From positions 1 through 50,032 of the forward strand of contig NZ_DATDMY010000019.1 of the NCBI RefSeq assembly GCF_036518555.1: 50,032 nucleotides of DNA, written 5' to 3'. Position 1 is the first letter of the stretch, and every line of letters begins with the position of its first letter. The position numbers and the translations under genes are program-made. Under the pieces are notes generated by a model that was given only the letters and a program-made list of their open reading frames with translations, had not been told where the DNA came from and ran no database searches. The stretch is from Dokdonella_A sp036518555. GTDB lineage: Bacteria > Pseudomonadota > Gammaproteobacteria > Xanthomonadales > Rhodanobacteraceae. Below are positions 14,801 through 23,509 of the stretch, one piece after another.

Positions 14801-16873
14801 TCACGCCACCGCGTGACTGAGGATCTTCTCGGGTTCCTGCAGGAAGTTGCCCTGGACGAAGTTCACGCCGCAGCTGAACAGGATCGACATGCTCGCCGCG
14901 TCCTCGACGAATTCCGCGACCGTGAGCTTGCCCGCGTGGTGGGCCTGGTCGCAGATGTCCTTGATCTTGTCCTGGTTTTCCTTGTGCTTGGGCAGCTCCG
15001 CCATGAAGTTGCGGTCGATCTTGAGGTAGTTGACCGGGATGTGCTTGAGCAACTGGAAGGAATTGAGTCCGGAGCCGAATTGCTCGAGTGCGAAGCCGCA
15101 GTGGATCTGCTCGAGCCCCTTGGCGAACGCGCGCGCGGGCTTGAGGCTCGTGACGACCTTGCTCTCCGGCATCTCGAACACGAGCGAGTCGCCGCGCTGG
15201 CGCGCAGCCTTTAGCTGCTGCGCGATCCACGGCAGCAAGGTCTGGTCTTCGAGCGACTGCGGCGTGAGCTTCACGAAGAACGTGGTCTTGTGCCCGGAAC
15301 GCTCGCGCTCGGCGATCGCGCGGATCGCATTGGCGATGACCCAGCGGTCGATCGCCGGCATGCGACCGTTGCGCTCGGCGATCGGCAGGAACTGGGCCGG
15401 CGGGATCTCGCCCTTCGGGCCCGCCATGCGCAGCAGAATCTCGTAGTAATCGCCTTCGGCGCCGTGCAGGCTGATGATCGGCTGGTAGTACAGCACGAAG
15501 CCGTTGTGCGCGAGCGCATGGTCGATCGCCTCGAGCCAGCGGCGCGTGCTCTCGACCGCCGCCTTGTCCTGCTCCGAGGGATCGATGACGTTGAGGCGGT
15601 TGCCGCCTTCGTTCTGCGACGAGCGCAGCGCGGTCGTCGCGCTGTTAAGCACCGTCGACGCATTCGCGTTCTTCTCGCCGAGCAGTGCGCCGCCGATGCT
15701 CACGGTGAGGCTGATCGACTGCTTGCCGACCTCGAAGATCTTCTCGCCGAACGCGTTGCGCAGCTTCTCGCCGAGCTTGCGCGTCGCGTCGACGTCGTGC
15801 GCCGGCAGCAAGAGGCCGAAGGTGTGCTCGGCGATGCGCCCGGCGACGACGTCCTCGCCCGCGTGCCGGCGCAGCATCGTCGCCATGTCGCCGAGCAGCA
15901 CGTCGGCGTTGCCGAGCCCGACCGTGTCGAGTACCTGCTTGAAGTTGTCCGGCTCGAGCAACAGCAAGGCCTGGTCGGTCTTGCCGTTGGCGGCGCGCGC
16001 GACCGCTTCCTCGAGCTGCGACATCAGGTACTGGCGGTTGTACAGGTCGGTGACGAGGTCCTTCTGGCGCATCGCCTCCAGTTCCTGCGTCAGGTTCGAG
16101 TCGACGGCCTGCAGGCGGAACGTGATCTGGTGGCAGAGCTCGCCCTCGTAGCTCGCTTCGGTGAATTCCATCGTCGCGTCGAACGTCGATCCATCCGACC
16201 GCTGGGCCTTGAGGTTCAGGCGCTGCGGCGGTTTCTCGCCCTTCGACAGGCGCTTGAGCAGCGACTTGAAGTCGTCGGCGTCCTGCGAGGCGATCATGTC
16301 GAGGATCGACATGCCTTCGACGTCCTCGAAGTCGTCGAAGCCGAACATTTCCAGGTAAGCCTTGTTCGCGCGCACGTGCATGCCTTCATGCACGAACGCG
16401 ATCGGATCGCGCGAGGAATCGAGCAGCGCCTCGCAGCGCCGTTCCGACTCGCGCAGCGACGCTTCGAGGCGGCGCACGTTGCGGCGCATCGTCAGCGCCT
16501 CGAACTCGCGGCGCACGATCATCTGCACGTGTTCGTGCGAGTCGCGCAGCATCATGGCGCGCGCGCCGTCGCGGAATGCCTTGACGATCGCCGCCTCGGT
16601 GATGCCTCGGCCGCAGGCGATCAGGGTGATGTCGCGCCCACCGCGTTCGGCCAACTCGTGCACGCGCTGGAGCGGCAGATCCTTGCAGGCGAGGTCGGCG
16701 ATGATGAGGTCGGGCGTCTGCTGCTCCAGTGCGGCCTCGAGCTCCGCCTCGTTGCCCGCGCGCGCCGGACGCACGGCGATGCCGCCGTTGCGCAGGACGC
16801 TGATGGTCTGTTCGGCGTCGTCGACCGACTCGTCGACGAGCAGAAGCTTGATGATGTTGTCGGATCGGGTCAT
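14801..16873 (-). CDS. fimX: FimX-like cyclic-di-GMP effector (REC-PAS-GGDEF-EAL)
   Basis: 690 residues, the same size as FimX of Xanthomonas. Domains: response-regulator-like REC (~8-125), PAS (~150-265), GGDEF (~275-425), EAL (~435-690). The GGDEF signature is degenerate (AEHTF at 348-352), so no cyclase activity is expected. The EAL motif reads YEILLRM (Glu478), with Ile in place of Ala, as in the family where the domain binds c-di-GMP tightly but hydrolyses little. In xanthomonads FimX bound to c-di-GMP works through a PilZ protein on the PilB motor of type IV pili. The ATG at 16873 is directly before the REC domain. The frame stays open upstream across epmB, but that is antisense shadow. 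Confidence 0.88.
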   Translation of the reverse strand: MTRSDNIIKLLLVDESVDDAEQTISVLRNGGIAVRPARAGNEAELEAALEQQTPDLIIADLACKDLPLQRVHELAERGGRDITLIACGRGITEAAIVKAFRDGARAMMLRDSHEHVQMIVRREFEALTMRRNVRRLEASLRESERRCEALLDSSRDPIAFVHEGMHVRANKAYLEMFGFDDFEDVEGMSILDMIASQDADDFKSLLKRLSKGEKPPQRLNLKAQRSDGSTFDATMEFTEASYEGELCHQITFRLQAVDSNLTQELEAMRQKDLVTDLYNRQYLMSQLEEAVARAANGKTDQALLLLEPDNFKQVLDTVGLGNADVLLGDMATMLRRHAGEDVVAGRIAEHTFGLLLPAHDVDATRKLGEKLRNAFGEKIFEVGKQSISLTVSIGGALLGEKNANASTVLNSATTALRSSQNEGGNRLNVIDPSEQDKAAVESTRRWLEAIDHALAHNGFVLYYQPIISLHGAEGDYYEILLRMAGPKGEIPPAQFLPIAERNGRMPAIDRWVIANAIRAIAERERSGHKTTFFVKLTPQSLEDQTLLPWIAQQLKAARQRGDSLVFEMPESKVVTSLKPARAFAKGLEQIHCGFALEQFGSGLNSFQLLKHIPVNYLKIDRNFMAELPKHKENQDKIKDICDQAHHAGKLTVAEFVEDAASMSILFSCGVNFVQGNFLQEPEKILSHAVA

Positions 16874-17034
16874 CGGGCGGCGGATCGGTGCGGCGGTGGT
16901 GGGTCCTGCCGGCTCCGCGCTCGGGGCACGCGTGGCGTCGGAGTTCCGGAGGTGCGAGCCCACGGATGGCTGGATGTTATTTACCGGATTCGGCCCATCA
17001 TTTCCATGGGCCGGTCGCCGGCCTTGCACGAGGC

Positions 17035-18039
17035 TTACAACGGGACCTTGGACGGTTCGCCGGCAGTTTCGCGCACGAGACGCGGTACGAGGTAGCCCGG
17101 CAGGCCTCGGCGCAGCGCCGCGACCAGCGCCTGCGCGCGGGCGTCCTCCACCTCGAAATGCGCGGCGCCCGCGACCCGGTCGAGCTGGTGCAGATAGTAG
17201 GGCAGCACGCCGGCGGCGAACGAACGTTCGGACAGTGCGGCGAGGGCGCCGGCGTCGTCGTTGACTCCTCGCAGCAACACCGCCTGGTTGAGCAGGGTCG
17301 CGCCCGTATCGCGCAGGCGGCCGCATGCCGCGTCGACCGTCGCGTCGAACTCCGCCGCATGGTTGGCGTGCAGCACGACCACGCGCTGCAGCCGAAGGGC
17401 GGCGAACCAGCGTTGGAACTCCGGGTCGATGCGCTCGGGCAGGACGATGGGCAGGCGCGTGTGGATGCGCAGTCGGCGCACGTGCGGCATCGCCGCGAGC
17501 GCGTCTCCGAGCTCGGCCAGCTTCGCGGTCGACAGCGACAGCGGGTCGCCGCCGGACAGGATCACCTCGCCGATCGACGCATCCGCGCGCAGGTGATCGA
17601 GCGCCTGGCTCCAGCGGTTCGCGGCAGCGGTCTCCGCGGCGTAGGGAAAATGGCGGCGGAAGCAGTAACGGCAGTGCACCGCGCACGATCCGGTCGCGAT
17701 GAGCAGCGCACGGCCGTCGTACTTGTGGAGCACGCCGTTCCCGCTGCGCGCGGCGAGATCGCCGACCGCGTCGCGCGTGAAGCCGGGCACTTCGCCGAGT
17801 TCGGCCGCCGATGGCAGCACCTGCCGCAGCAGCGGGTCGTCCGGATCGCCGTGGCGCATGCGCGCGACGAAGCCTCGCGGGACGCGCAGTGCGAAGCCGG
17901 TGTCGGCCGCGGGCAGGAGTTCTTCGGCCCGATCCTCGAGCCCGAGCAGGGCGAGCAGTTCGCGTGGGTCGGTGACGGCCTCGCGCCAGAGCTGCTGCCA
18001 GCGCACGGGCTGCGCCGGCAGCCGGTTAGCAGGTATCAT
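17035..18039 (-). CDS. epmB: EF-P (R)-beta-lysylation radical SAM aminomutase
   Basis: 334 residues from the ATG at 18039 (another in frame at 18060). It converts (S)-lysine to (R)-beta-lysine, which EpmA attaches to elongation factor P. The radical-SAM cluster motif CAVHCRYC (Cys119, Cys123, Cys126) binds the 4Fe-4S cluster. PLP- and lysine-aminomutase patches LSGGDPLSLS, RIHTRLPIVLPERI, NHAAEFD and LNQAVLLRGVNDD are all present. It lacks the long C-terminal extension of clostridial lysine 2,3-aminomutase, as EpmB does. It is divergent from efp, its substrate's gene, 139 bp away; fimX follows 161 bp downstream. Confidence 0.94.
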   Translation of the reverse strand: MIPANRLPAQPVRWQQLWREAVTDPRELLALLGLEDRAEELLPAADTGFALRVPRGFVARMRHGDPDDPLLRQVLPSAAELGEVPGFTRDAVGDLAARSGNGVLHKYDGRALLIATGSCAVHCRYCFRRHFPYAAETAAANRWSQALDHLRADASIGEVILSGGDPLSLSTAKLAELGDALAAMPHVRRLRIHTRLPIVLPERIDPEFQRWFAALRLQRVVVLHANHAAEFDATVDAACGRLRDTGATLLNQAVLLRGVNDDAGALAALSERSFAAGVLPYYLHQLDRVAGAAHFEVEDARAQALVAALRRGLPGYLVPRLVRETAGEPSKVPL

Positions 18040-18178
18040 GGGCGGATACGTCCGATGCATTCGCAGGAACCGACCATTCTAGCCGGTTTCGCCGGATGCT
18101 ACTCCGACGATCGCGCAAGGGCCGCGACGCCCCGCGTTCGCCGGCCGGCGCCCCGACATCATCCAGCAGGAGTGACCC

Positions 18179-18745
18179 ATGGCCAGCTATGGCATGAACG
18201 ACGTCAAGAACGGCCAGAAGATCATCGTCGACGGCTACCCGTGCACGATCGTCGACACCGAATACGTGAAGCCGGGCAAGGGCCAGGCGTTCACGCGCGT
18301 GAAGTACCGCAACCTCAAGACCGGCCGCACGGTGGAAATGACGATGAAGTCGACCGACTCGGTCGAGGCCGCCGACGTCATGGACACCGACATGGAGTTC
18401 CTCTATTCGGACGGCGAGTTCTGGCACTTCATGCACCCGGACACCCACGAGCAGATCGCGGCCGACAAGAACGCGGTCGCCGACGCGGCGAAGTGGCTCA
18501 AGGGCAACGAGGTCTGCATCGTCACGTTGTGGAATGGCGCGCCGCTGACGGTGACGCCGCCGGTGTTCGTCGAACTCGAGATCACCGAGACCGATCCGGG
18601 GGTACGTGGCGACACCTCCGGTGGTGGCGGCAAGCCGGCCACGCTCGAAACGGGCGCGGTCGTGCGCGTGCCGCTGTTCGTCGGCCAGGGCGAGAAGGTC
18701 AAGGTCGACACGCGCACCGGCGAGTACATGTCCCGCGTCAAGTGA
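18179..18745 (+). CDS. efp: Elongation factor P
   Basis: 188 residues, full length. EF-P binds between the P and E sites and relieves ribosomes stalled at polyproline. Three beta-barrel domains are present; domain I carries the tip loop KPGKGQA with Lys34, the residue that receives beta-lysine in this lineage type. The presence of epmB immediately divergent supports that modification. The C-terminus ends with the conserved GEKVKVDTRTGEYMSRVK segment. CAGGAGTG lies seven bases before the ATG. Epma (genX) is not in the window. Confidence 0.97.
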   Translation: MASYGMNDVKNGQKIIVDGYPCTIVDTEYVKPGKGQAFTRVKYRNLKTGRTVEMTMKSTDSVEAADVMDTDMEFLYSDGEFWHFMHPDTHEQIAADKNAVADAAKWLKGNEVCIVTLWNGAPLTVTPPVFVELEITETDPGVRGDTSGGGGKPATLETGAVVRVPLFVGQGEKVKVDTRTGEYMSRVK

Positions 18746-18826
18746 CGCAAGGGCGGAGGGTCGAGGGCTGAGGGTGGGACGCCAGGCTTCGCATATGTTC
18801 GATACCGCTTTCCAGGCTTAGTCCCC

Positions 18827-20140
18827 ATGCACCCCATCGATCTCCTCATCGAAGCCCGCTGGGTCGTCCCGGTCCAGCCGCACGGCATCGTGCTCGAACA
18901 CCACGCGGTCGCGGTCGACGCAGGGCGCATCGTCGCGCTGCTGCCGGCCGCGGAGGCGGGAACGCGTTACGCGCCGCGCGAACGCGTCGTGCTCGACGAG
19001 CACGCGCTCATGCCCGGCCTCGTCAACGCGCACACGCACAACCCGATGACGCTCATGCGCGGGCTCGCCGACGACCTGCCGCTCATGCGCTGGCTGCAGG
19101 AACACATCTGGCCGGCCGAAGCGAAGGCGATCGGGCCAGATTTCGTGCGCGACGGCATCGAGCTCGCGGTCGCCGAGATGCTGCGTGGCGGCACCACCTG
19201 CTGCAGCGAGAACTATTTCTTCCCGGACGTGCAGGCCGCGACCTATCGCCGCCTCGGTTTCCGCGCGCTGGTCGGGTTGCCGATCATCGAATTCCCGAGC
19301 GCATGGGCGGCGACGCGCGACGAATACTTCGACCGCGGCCTGGCCGTCCACGACGAGTTCCGCGGCGAGGCGCTGCTCGGCACGAGCTTCGCGCCGCACG
19401 CGCCCTACACCGTCTCGGACGAGAGTTTCGAACGCATCCGCCTGCTCTCCGACCAGCTCGACGTGCCCGTGCACCTGCACTTGCACGAGACCGCGCACGA
19501 GGTCGAGGACGCCAAGCGCGAGCGCGGCGCGCGCCCGTTCGCGCGCATGCAGGCGCTCGGCCTCGTCAACGACCATCTCATCGCCGTGCACATGACGCAG
19601 CTCACCGATGCCGAGATCGCCGCGTGCGCCGAAGCGGGCGTAGCGGTCGTGCATTGCCCGGAGTCCAACCTCAAGCTGGCCTCGGGGTTCTGCCCGGCCG
19701 AGAAGCTGCGTCGCGCCGGCGTCACGCTCGCGATCGGCACCGACGGTTGCGCGAGCAACAACGATCTCGACATGTTCGGCGAGATGCGCACCGCCGCGTT
19801 GCTCGCCAAGGCGGTCGCCGAGGACGCGAGCGCACTCGACGCCGCGAGCGCATTGCGCGCGGCGACGCTCGGTGGCGCGCTCGCGCTCGGCTGGGGCGAG
19901 CGCATCGGCAGCATCGAGACGGGCAAGCAGGCCGACCTCGTCGCCGTGCGCCTCGACGAGATCGAGACGCAGCCGCTCTACAACGTCGTGTCGCAGCTCG
20001 TCTACGCGACCGGCCGCCAGCAGGTCAGCGACGTCTGGATTGCCGGCGCGCGCAAGCTCCGCGAGCGCAGCTTGCCCGACCTCGACCTCGCCGAAGTGCG
20101 CGAGAAGGCCCGGCGCTGGCGCGAGCGGCTGGCCGGCTGA
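18827..20140 (+). CDS. Amidohydrolase, 5'-methylthioadenosine/S-adenosylhomocysteine deaminase-like
   Basis: 437 residues. It belongs to the TRZ/ATZ branch of the amidohydrolases (metal-dependent deaminases). Metal ligands are visible in order: VNAHTH, VHLHLHETAHEVE, VAVVHCPESNLKLASG and IGTDGCASNNDLDMF. The pattern is that of MtaD-type enzymes, which deaminate methylthioadenosine or S-adenosylhomocysteine; the SAM-dependent UbiG encoded 21 bp downstream makes recycling of S-adenosylhomocysteine a sensible role. Guanine or chlorinated triazine deamination cannot be excluded from sequence. It heads a four-gene run with ubiG, gph and a squalene-synthase-like gene, an order I associate with xanthomonads. 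Confidence 0.88.
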   Translation: MHPIDLLIEARWVVPVQPHGIVLEHHAVAVDAGRIVALLPAAEAGTRYAPRERVVLDEHALMPGLVNAHTHNPMTLMRGLADDLPLMRWLQEHIWPAEAKAIGPDFVRDGIELAVAEMLRGGTTCCSENYFFPDVQAATYRRLGFRALVGLPIIEFPSAWAATRDEYFDRGLAVHDEFRGEALLGTSFAPHAPYTVSDESFERIRLLSDQLDVPVHLHLHETAHEVEDAKRERGARPFARMQALGLVNDHLIAVHMTQLTDAEIAACAEAGVAVVHCPESNLKLASGFCPAEKLRRAGVTLAIGTDGCASNNDLDMFGEMRTAALLAKAVAEDASALDAASALRAATLGGALALGWGERIGSIETGKQADLVAVRLDEIETQPLYNVVSQLVYATGRQQVSDVWIAGARKLRERSLPDLDLAEVREKARRWRERLAG

Positions 20141-20161
20141 GATGAAATCGGGAGTGCCCCA

Positions 20162-20866
20162 ATGATTTCGACCAACGTCGATCGCGGCGAAACCGCGAAG
20201 TTCGACCGGCTTGCCGCGCGCTGGTGGGATCCCGACGGCGAATCGCGGCCGCTGCACGACCTCAACCCGGTGCGCTTCGCCTACGTGGCCGAGCGCGTCG
20301 CGCTCGACGGCGCGCGCGCCCTCGACGTCGGCTGCGGCGGCGGCCTGCTCAGCGAGGCGCTCGCGCGCGCCGGCGCGCGCGTGACCGGCATCGATCTCGC
20401 GCCCGCGGTCCTCGACGTCGCGAGGCTGCACCTGCACGAGAGCGGCCTGTCGGTCGATTACCGCGAGATCGCGGTCGAGACGCTCGCCGCGGAGATGCCG
20501 GGTAGCTATGACGTCGTCACGTGCATGGAAATGCTCGAGCACGTGCCCGATCCCGCGAGCGTGATCCGCGCGTGCGCATCCCTGCTCGAGCCGGGCGGCA
20601 GGTTGTTCCTGTCCACGCTCAACCGCACGCCGGTCGCGTTCGGCTCGGCGATCCTCGGCGCCGAATACCTGCTGCGGCTGCTGCCGCGCGGCACGCACCG
20701 CTACGGGCAGTTCCTCAAGCCGAGCGAGATCGCGGGCGAAGTGCGCGCGAGCGGCCTCGTGCTCGAGGACCTCTCCGGTCTCGCCTACAATCCGCTCACG
20801 CGTCGTGCGTGGCGCACCGCGAGCGTCGCGGTGAACTATCTCGCCTGCGCGAAGAAGCCGGCATGA
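20162..20866 (+). CDS. ubiG: Ubiquinone biosynthesis O-methyltransferase
   Basis: 234 residues. A class I SAM-dependent methyltransferase that carries out both O-methylations of the ubiquinone ring. SAM motif I is ALDVGCGGGLLSEALA; the start TNVDRGETAKFDRLAARWWDPDGE and the later VTCMEMLEHVPDP and FLSTLNRTP are diagnostic for UbiG. The TGA overlaps the ATG of gph (ATGA at 20863-20866). It is peripheral to the inner membrane in the Ubi complex. The Met at 20162 leads straight into the conserved N-terminus. Confidence 0.95.
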   Translation: MISTNVDRGETAKFDRLAARWWDPDGESRPLHDLNPVRFAYVAERVALDGARALDVGCGGGLLSEALARAGARVTGIDLAPAVLDVARLHLHESGLSVDYREIAVETLAAEMPGSYDVVTCMEMLEHVPDPASVIRACASLLEPGGRLFLSTLNRTPVAFGSAILGAEYLLRLLPRGTHRYGQFLKPSEIAGEVRASGLVLEDLSGLAYNPLTRRAWRTASVAVNYLACAKKPA

Positions 20867-21525
20867 GTGCCGCATCGCCGCGCGCGCTGTTCTTCGACCT
20901 CGACGGCACGCTCGTCGACTCCGCGCCCGATCTCGTCGCGGCGGTGGAATCCCTGTGCGCCGAACTCGGCGCGCCGCCGCCGGATGCGCAGGCAGTGCGG
21001 CGCGTCGTCTCCGCGGGTGGCCGCGCGATGTTGCGTCAGGGCCTGCCCGGCGCCGACGACGCGATGATCGACCAGTGGTTGCCGCGCTTCCTCGACATCT
21101 ACTCGGTCGCGATGACGGTGCATACGCGCCTGTACGAGGGCATGGACGAGGTGCTCGACCGGCTCGAATCTCGTGGCGTCGCCTGGGGCATCGTCACCAA
21201 CAAGCCCGGCTGGCTCGCGCGCCCGATGCTCGCCCAGATGCAGTTCCACCGCGGCGCAGCCGCGCTCGTCACGGGCGACTGCCTGCCCGTGCGCAAGCCA
21301 GATCCTGCGCCGGTGTTGTTCGCCTGCGAGCAGGCGGGCATCGATCCGGCCTCCGCGGTGATGATCGGCGACGACCTGCGCGACGTGCTCGCAGGCCGCG
21401 CGGCGGGCGCGCGCACGGTCGCTGCCGCCTGGGGATACCTCGACGGCGGCGATCCGCACGCGTGGGGCGCCGACCTCGTCGTCGATCGCCCTCTGGACCT
21501 GTTGTCCGCGTTCGGGCTCGCGTGA
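20863..21525 (+). CDS. gph: Phosphoglycolate phosphatase
   Basis: 220 residues. HAD-superfamily hydrolase that removes phosphate from 2-phosphoglycolate, a product of DNA 3'-end repair and oxygen chemistry. Motif I LFFDLDGTLVDSAPDL carries the two catalytic Asp residues, motif II is IVTNKP, and motifs III/IV are RKPDPAPV and MIGDDLRDVLAG. The helical cap of the Gph type follows motif I. Start fixed by the ATGA overlap with ubiG; an in-frame ATG upstream at 20521 lies inside ubiG. The stop overlaps the next start (TGATG). Confidence 0.92.
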   Translation: MSAASPRALFFDLDGTLVDSAPDLVAAVESLCAELGAPPPDAQAVRRVVSAGGRAMLRQGLPGADDAMIDQWLPRFLDIYSVAMTVHTRLYEGMDEVLDRLESRGVAWGIVTNKPGWLARPMLAQMQFHRGAAALVTGDCLPVRKPDPAPVLFACEQAGIDPASAVMIGDDLRDVLAGRAAGARTVAAAWGYLDGGDPHAWGADLVVDRPLDLLSAFGLA

Positions 21526-22364
21526 TGGACGCCGCTTCCGGCGATGCGCCGCTCGCGAGTTTCGAGGCGAAGTGGTCGGACGCCCATCCCGAGTTCAGGC
21601 TCGCGCTGACCTTCGTGCCGTCGCCGCTGCGCGCGCCGTACGGTGCATTCGCGTGCATCGGCTACGAGATCGAGCACGCCGCGTTCGGCATCCGCGAAGC
21701 ACAACCGGCGGCGATGAAACTGCAGTGGTGGGCCGAAGAGCTTGCGCGCCTGCGCGACGGCGCCGCACGCCATCCGCTCACGCGGGCGCTCGCCGGACTG
21801 CCCGGGATCGCCGCGCTGGCGCCCGCGCCGTGGCACGAGGTCGTCGTCGGTGCGTTCGCGCAGCGCGATCCCGAACCTGCGGCGGATGCGCGCGCCCTGT
21901 TCGCCGCGTACGACGCCCTGTATCGCCCGCTCGCCGCGGTCGAAGCGCGCCTGTTCGCACTCGATGGCGCGGCGCTCGCGCGCGCACGAGCGCTCGGCCG
22001 CGCGGTGCGCGAGACCGCGACGCTCGCCGACGCGTTGCGCGACGGACGCCTGCCGCTGCCGCTCGATCTGCTCGCGCGGCATCGACTCGCGCGTGGCGAC
22101 CTCGCGCGCGAATCGCCGGCCCAGACCGCGGCACTGCGCGACTGGCTCGGGGTCCTGCACGGCGAGTACGTGACGCTCGAGGCGGTCGGGGGCGGCCCCG
22201 GCCAGGCGGCGGCTGCGAGCGCGGATCGCTGGCGCGTGAAGACCGCGGCCGCCGCCGACGATCCGCTCGCCGCGCTGCAGGCCGCGATGACACGGCTGCC
22301 GCTGCGAGCGTCGTGGGCCGCCTGGCGCGCTGGCCGGCGATTCGCCCGCCGGGCCAACCCGTAG
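21525..22364 (+). CDS. Squalene/phytoene synthase-like protein lacking clear Asp-rich motifs
   Basis: 279 residues, helical and very Ala-rich. The stretch MKLQWWAEELARLRDGAARHPLT matches the conserved (L/F)xWWxxEL helix of the squalene/phytoene synthase superfamily, and the total length fits. The DxxxD prenyl-diphosphate-binding motifs that define active synthases are not visible, as in the NDUFAF6-like branch of the superfamily. The gene overlaps gph by one base (TGATG) and is the last of the mtaD-ubiG-gph run. It may aid lipid or quinone metabolism, but catalytic activity is doubtful. Confidence 0.75.
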   Translation: MDAASGDAPLASFEAKWSDAHPEFRLALTFVPSPLRAPYGAFACIGYEIEHAAFGIREAQPAAMKLQWWAEELARLRDGAARHPLTRALAGLPGIAALAPAPWHEVVVGAFAQRDPEPAADARALFAAYDALYRPLAAVEARLFALDGAALARARALGRAVRETATLADALRDGRLPLPLDLLARHRLARGDLARESPAQTAALRDWLGVLHGEYVTLEAVGGGPGQAAAASADRWRVKTAAAADDPLAALQAAMTRLPLRASWAAWRAGRRFARRANP

Positions 22365-22482
22365 GGCTGGGCCACGCACGGCAAGCCCGGGAGGCCCGTC
22401 GAGCGGCCGGCCCTGCGGTAGACTGTTGAACCCGCGCTGCGCGGCCACCATCTCGGCCCGCATCGCCCGCAGGAATCCGCGC

Positions 22483-23424
22483 ATGTCCGCACCCCGCCCG
22501 CAGCGCCTGCTGCCCGATGTCGCCAGCGAAGCGCAGGTCGACCATGCCGGGGCGCTCGACGGCGTCGGCATGCAGCGCATCGAAATGCCCGTGCTGCTGC
22601 TCGATGCGGATGGCCACGCGCAGCGCGCGAGTGCGCGCGTCGACGCATTCGTGAACCTCGCTCGCGAGGACGCGCGCGGCATCCACATGTCGCGCCTGTA
22701 CCTCCACCTCGATCGCCACCTTTCGGCCGAACCGCTGACGCCCGCGAGCCTACGCCGGCTGCTGCGCGATTTCCTCGAATCGCACGCGGGCATCGCCGAT
22801 CGCGCATGGGTGCGCGTGCGCTACGAGCATCTCGTGCGCCGTGCCGCGCTCGCGAGCGGACACAGCGGTTGGCGCGCCTATCCCGTCGAGCTCCGGGCGA
22901 GCCTGCACGGCGGCGAGTACGCGCTCGAACTCGGCGTGGAGGTGCAGTATTCGAGCACGTGCCCCGCATCGGCCGCGCTCGCCCGGCAGCTCGTGCAGGA
23001 GCGCTTCGCCGCCGACTTCCGCGACGGCTGCGCCCTCGACCGCGACAGCGTGATCGCCTGGCTCGGCCGCAGCGACGGTATCGTCGCGACGCCGCACAGC
23101 CAGCGCAGTGCGGCGATGCTGCGTTTGCGCCTCGCCGCCGGTTTCGAACTGCCGGTCGAGGACGTGATCGACCGCGTCGAGCGCGCGCTGCAGACGCCGG
23201 TGCAGACCGCGGTCAAGCGCGAGGACGAACAGGCTTTCGCGCTCGCCAATGGCCAGAACCTCATGTTCTGCGAGGACGCCGCACGGCGCATCCGCCGCGT
23301 GCTCGACGCCGACGAGCGGATCGCCGATTACCGCGTGCGCGTCGAACACTACGAGAGCCTCCATCCGCACGACGCCGTCGCGATCGCGACGAAGGGCGTC
23401 GCCGGCGGCTACGCCGCTTCGTAG
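22483..23424 (+). CDS. folE2: GTP cyclohydrolase I, FolE2 type
   Basis: 313 residues. FolE2 makes 7,8-dihydroneopterin triphosphate from GTP, the first step of folate synthesis, with a metal other than zinc. Landmarks are LPDVASEAQVDHAG, the MPVLLLDADGHAQRASARVDAFVNL segment, RGIHMSRLY, the SSTCPAS loop with Cys160 as metal-binding residue, and NGQNLMFCEDAARRIRRVL. AGGAA lies seven bases before the ATG at 22483; the ATG 19 codons earlier is less likely. Many bacteria place folE2 under Zur; no Zur-box-like palindrome is visible in the 118 bp upstream. Convergent with dxs. Confidence 0.95.
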   Translation: MSAPRPQRLLPDVASEAQVDHAGALDGVGMQRIEMPVLLLDADGHAQRASARVDAFVNLAREDARGIHMSRLYLHLDRHLSAEPLTPASLRRLLRDFLESHAGIADRAWVRVRYEHLVRRAALASGHSGWRAYPVELRASLHGGEYALELGVEVQYSSTCPASAALARQLVQERFAADFRDGCALDRDSVIAWLGRSDGIVATPHSQRSAAMLRLRLAAGFELPVEDVIDRVERALQTPVQTAVKREDEQAFALANGQNLMFCEDAARRIRRVLDADERIADYRVRVEHYESLHPHDAVAIATKGVAGGYAAS

Positions 23425-23509
23425 GCAGCGCGGCTCTGGCCTTGGCTTTGCCTGGCTTTGCTTGGCCGGGATTCGCGTGGCTTCGCGTCCGCGCAGGCGC
23501 GCGAACGCC

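Noticed and set aside
16874..17686. Open frame that would extend FimX by 271 residues at its N-terminus
   Set aside because: It runs antiparallel-frame over epmB on the same strand in another frame; the translation is Arg/Ala/Pro-rich without domain, and REC begins right after the ATG at 16873.
23425..23509. TGGCTTTGC-like short repeats between folE2 and dxs
   Set aside because: Two to three degenerate copies in 40 bp with no hairpin; likely chance or slippage and too weak to call.
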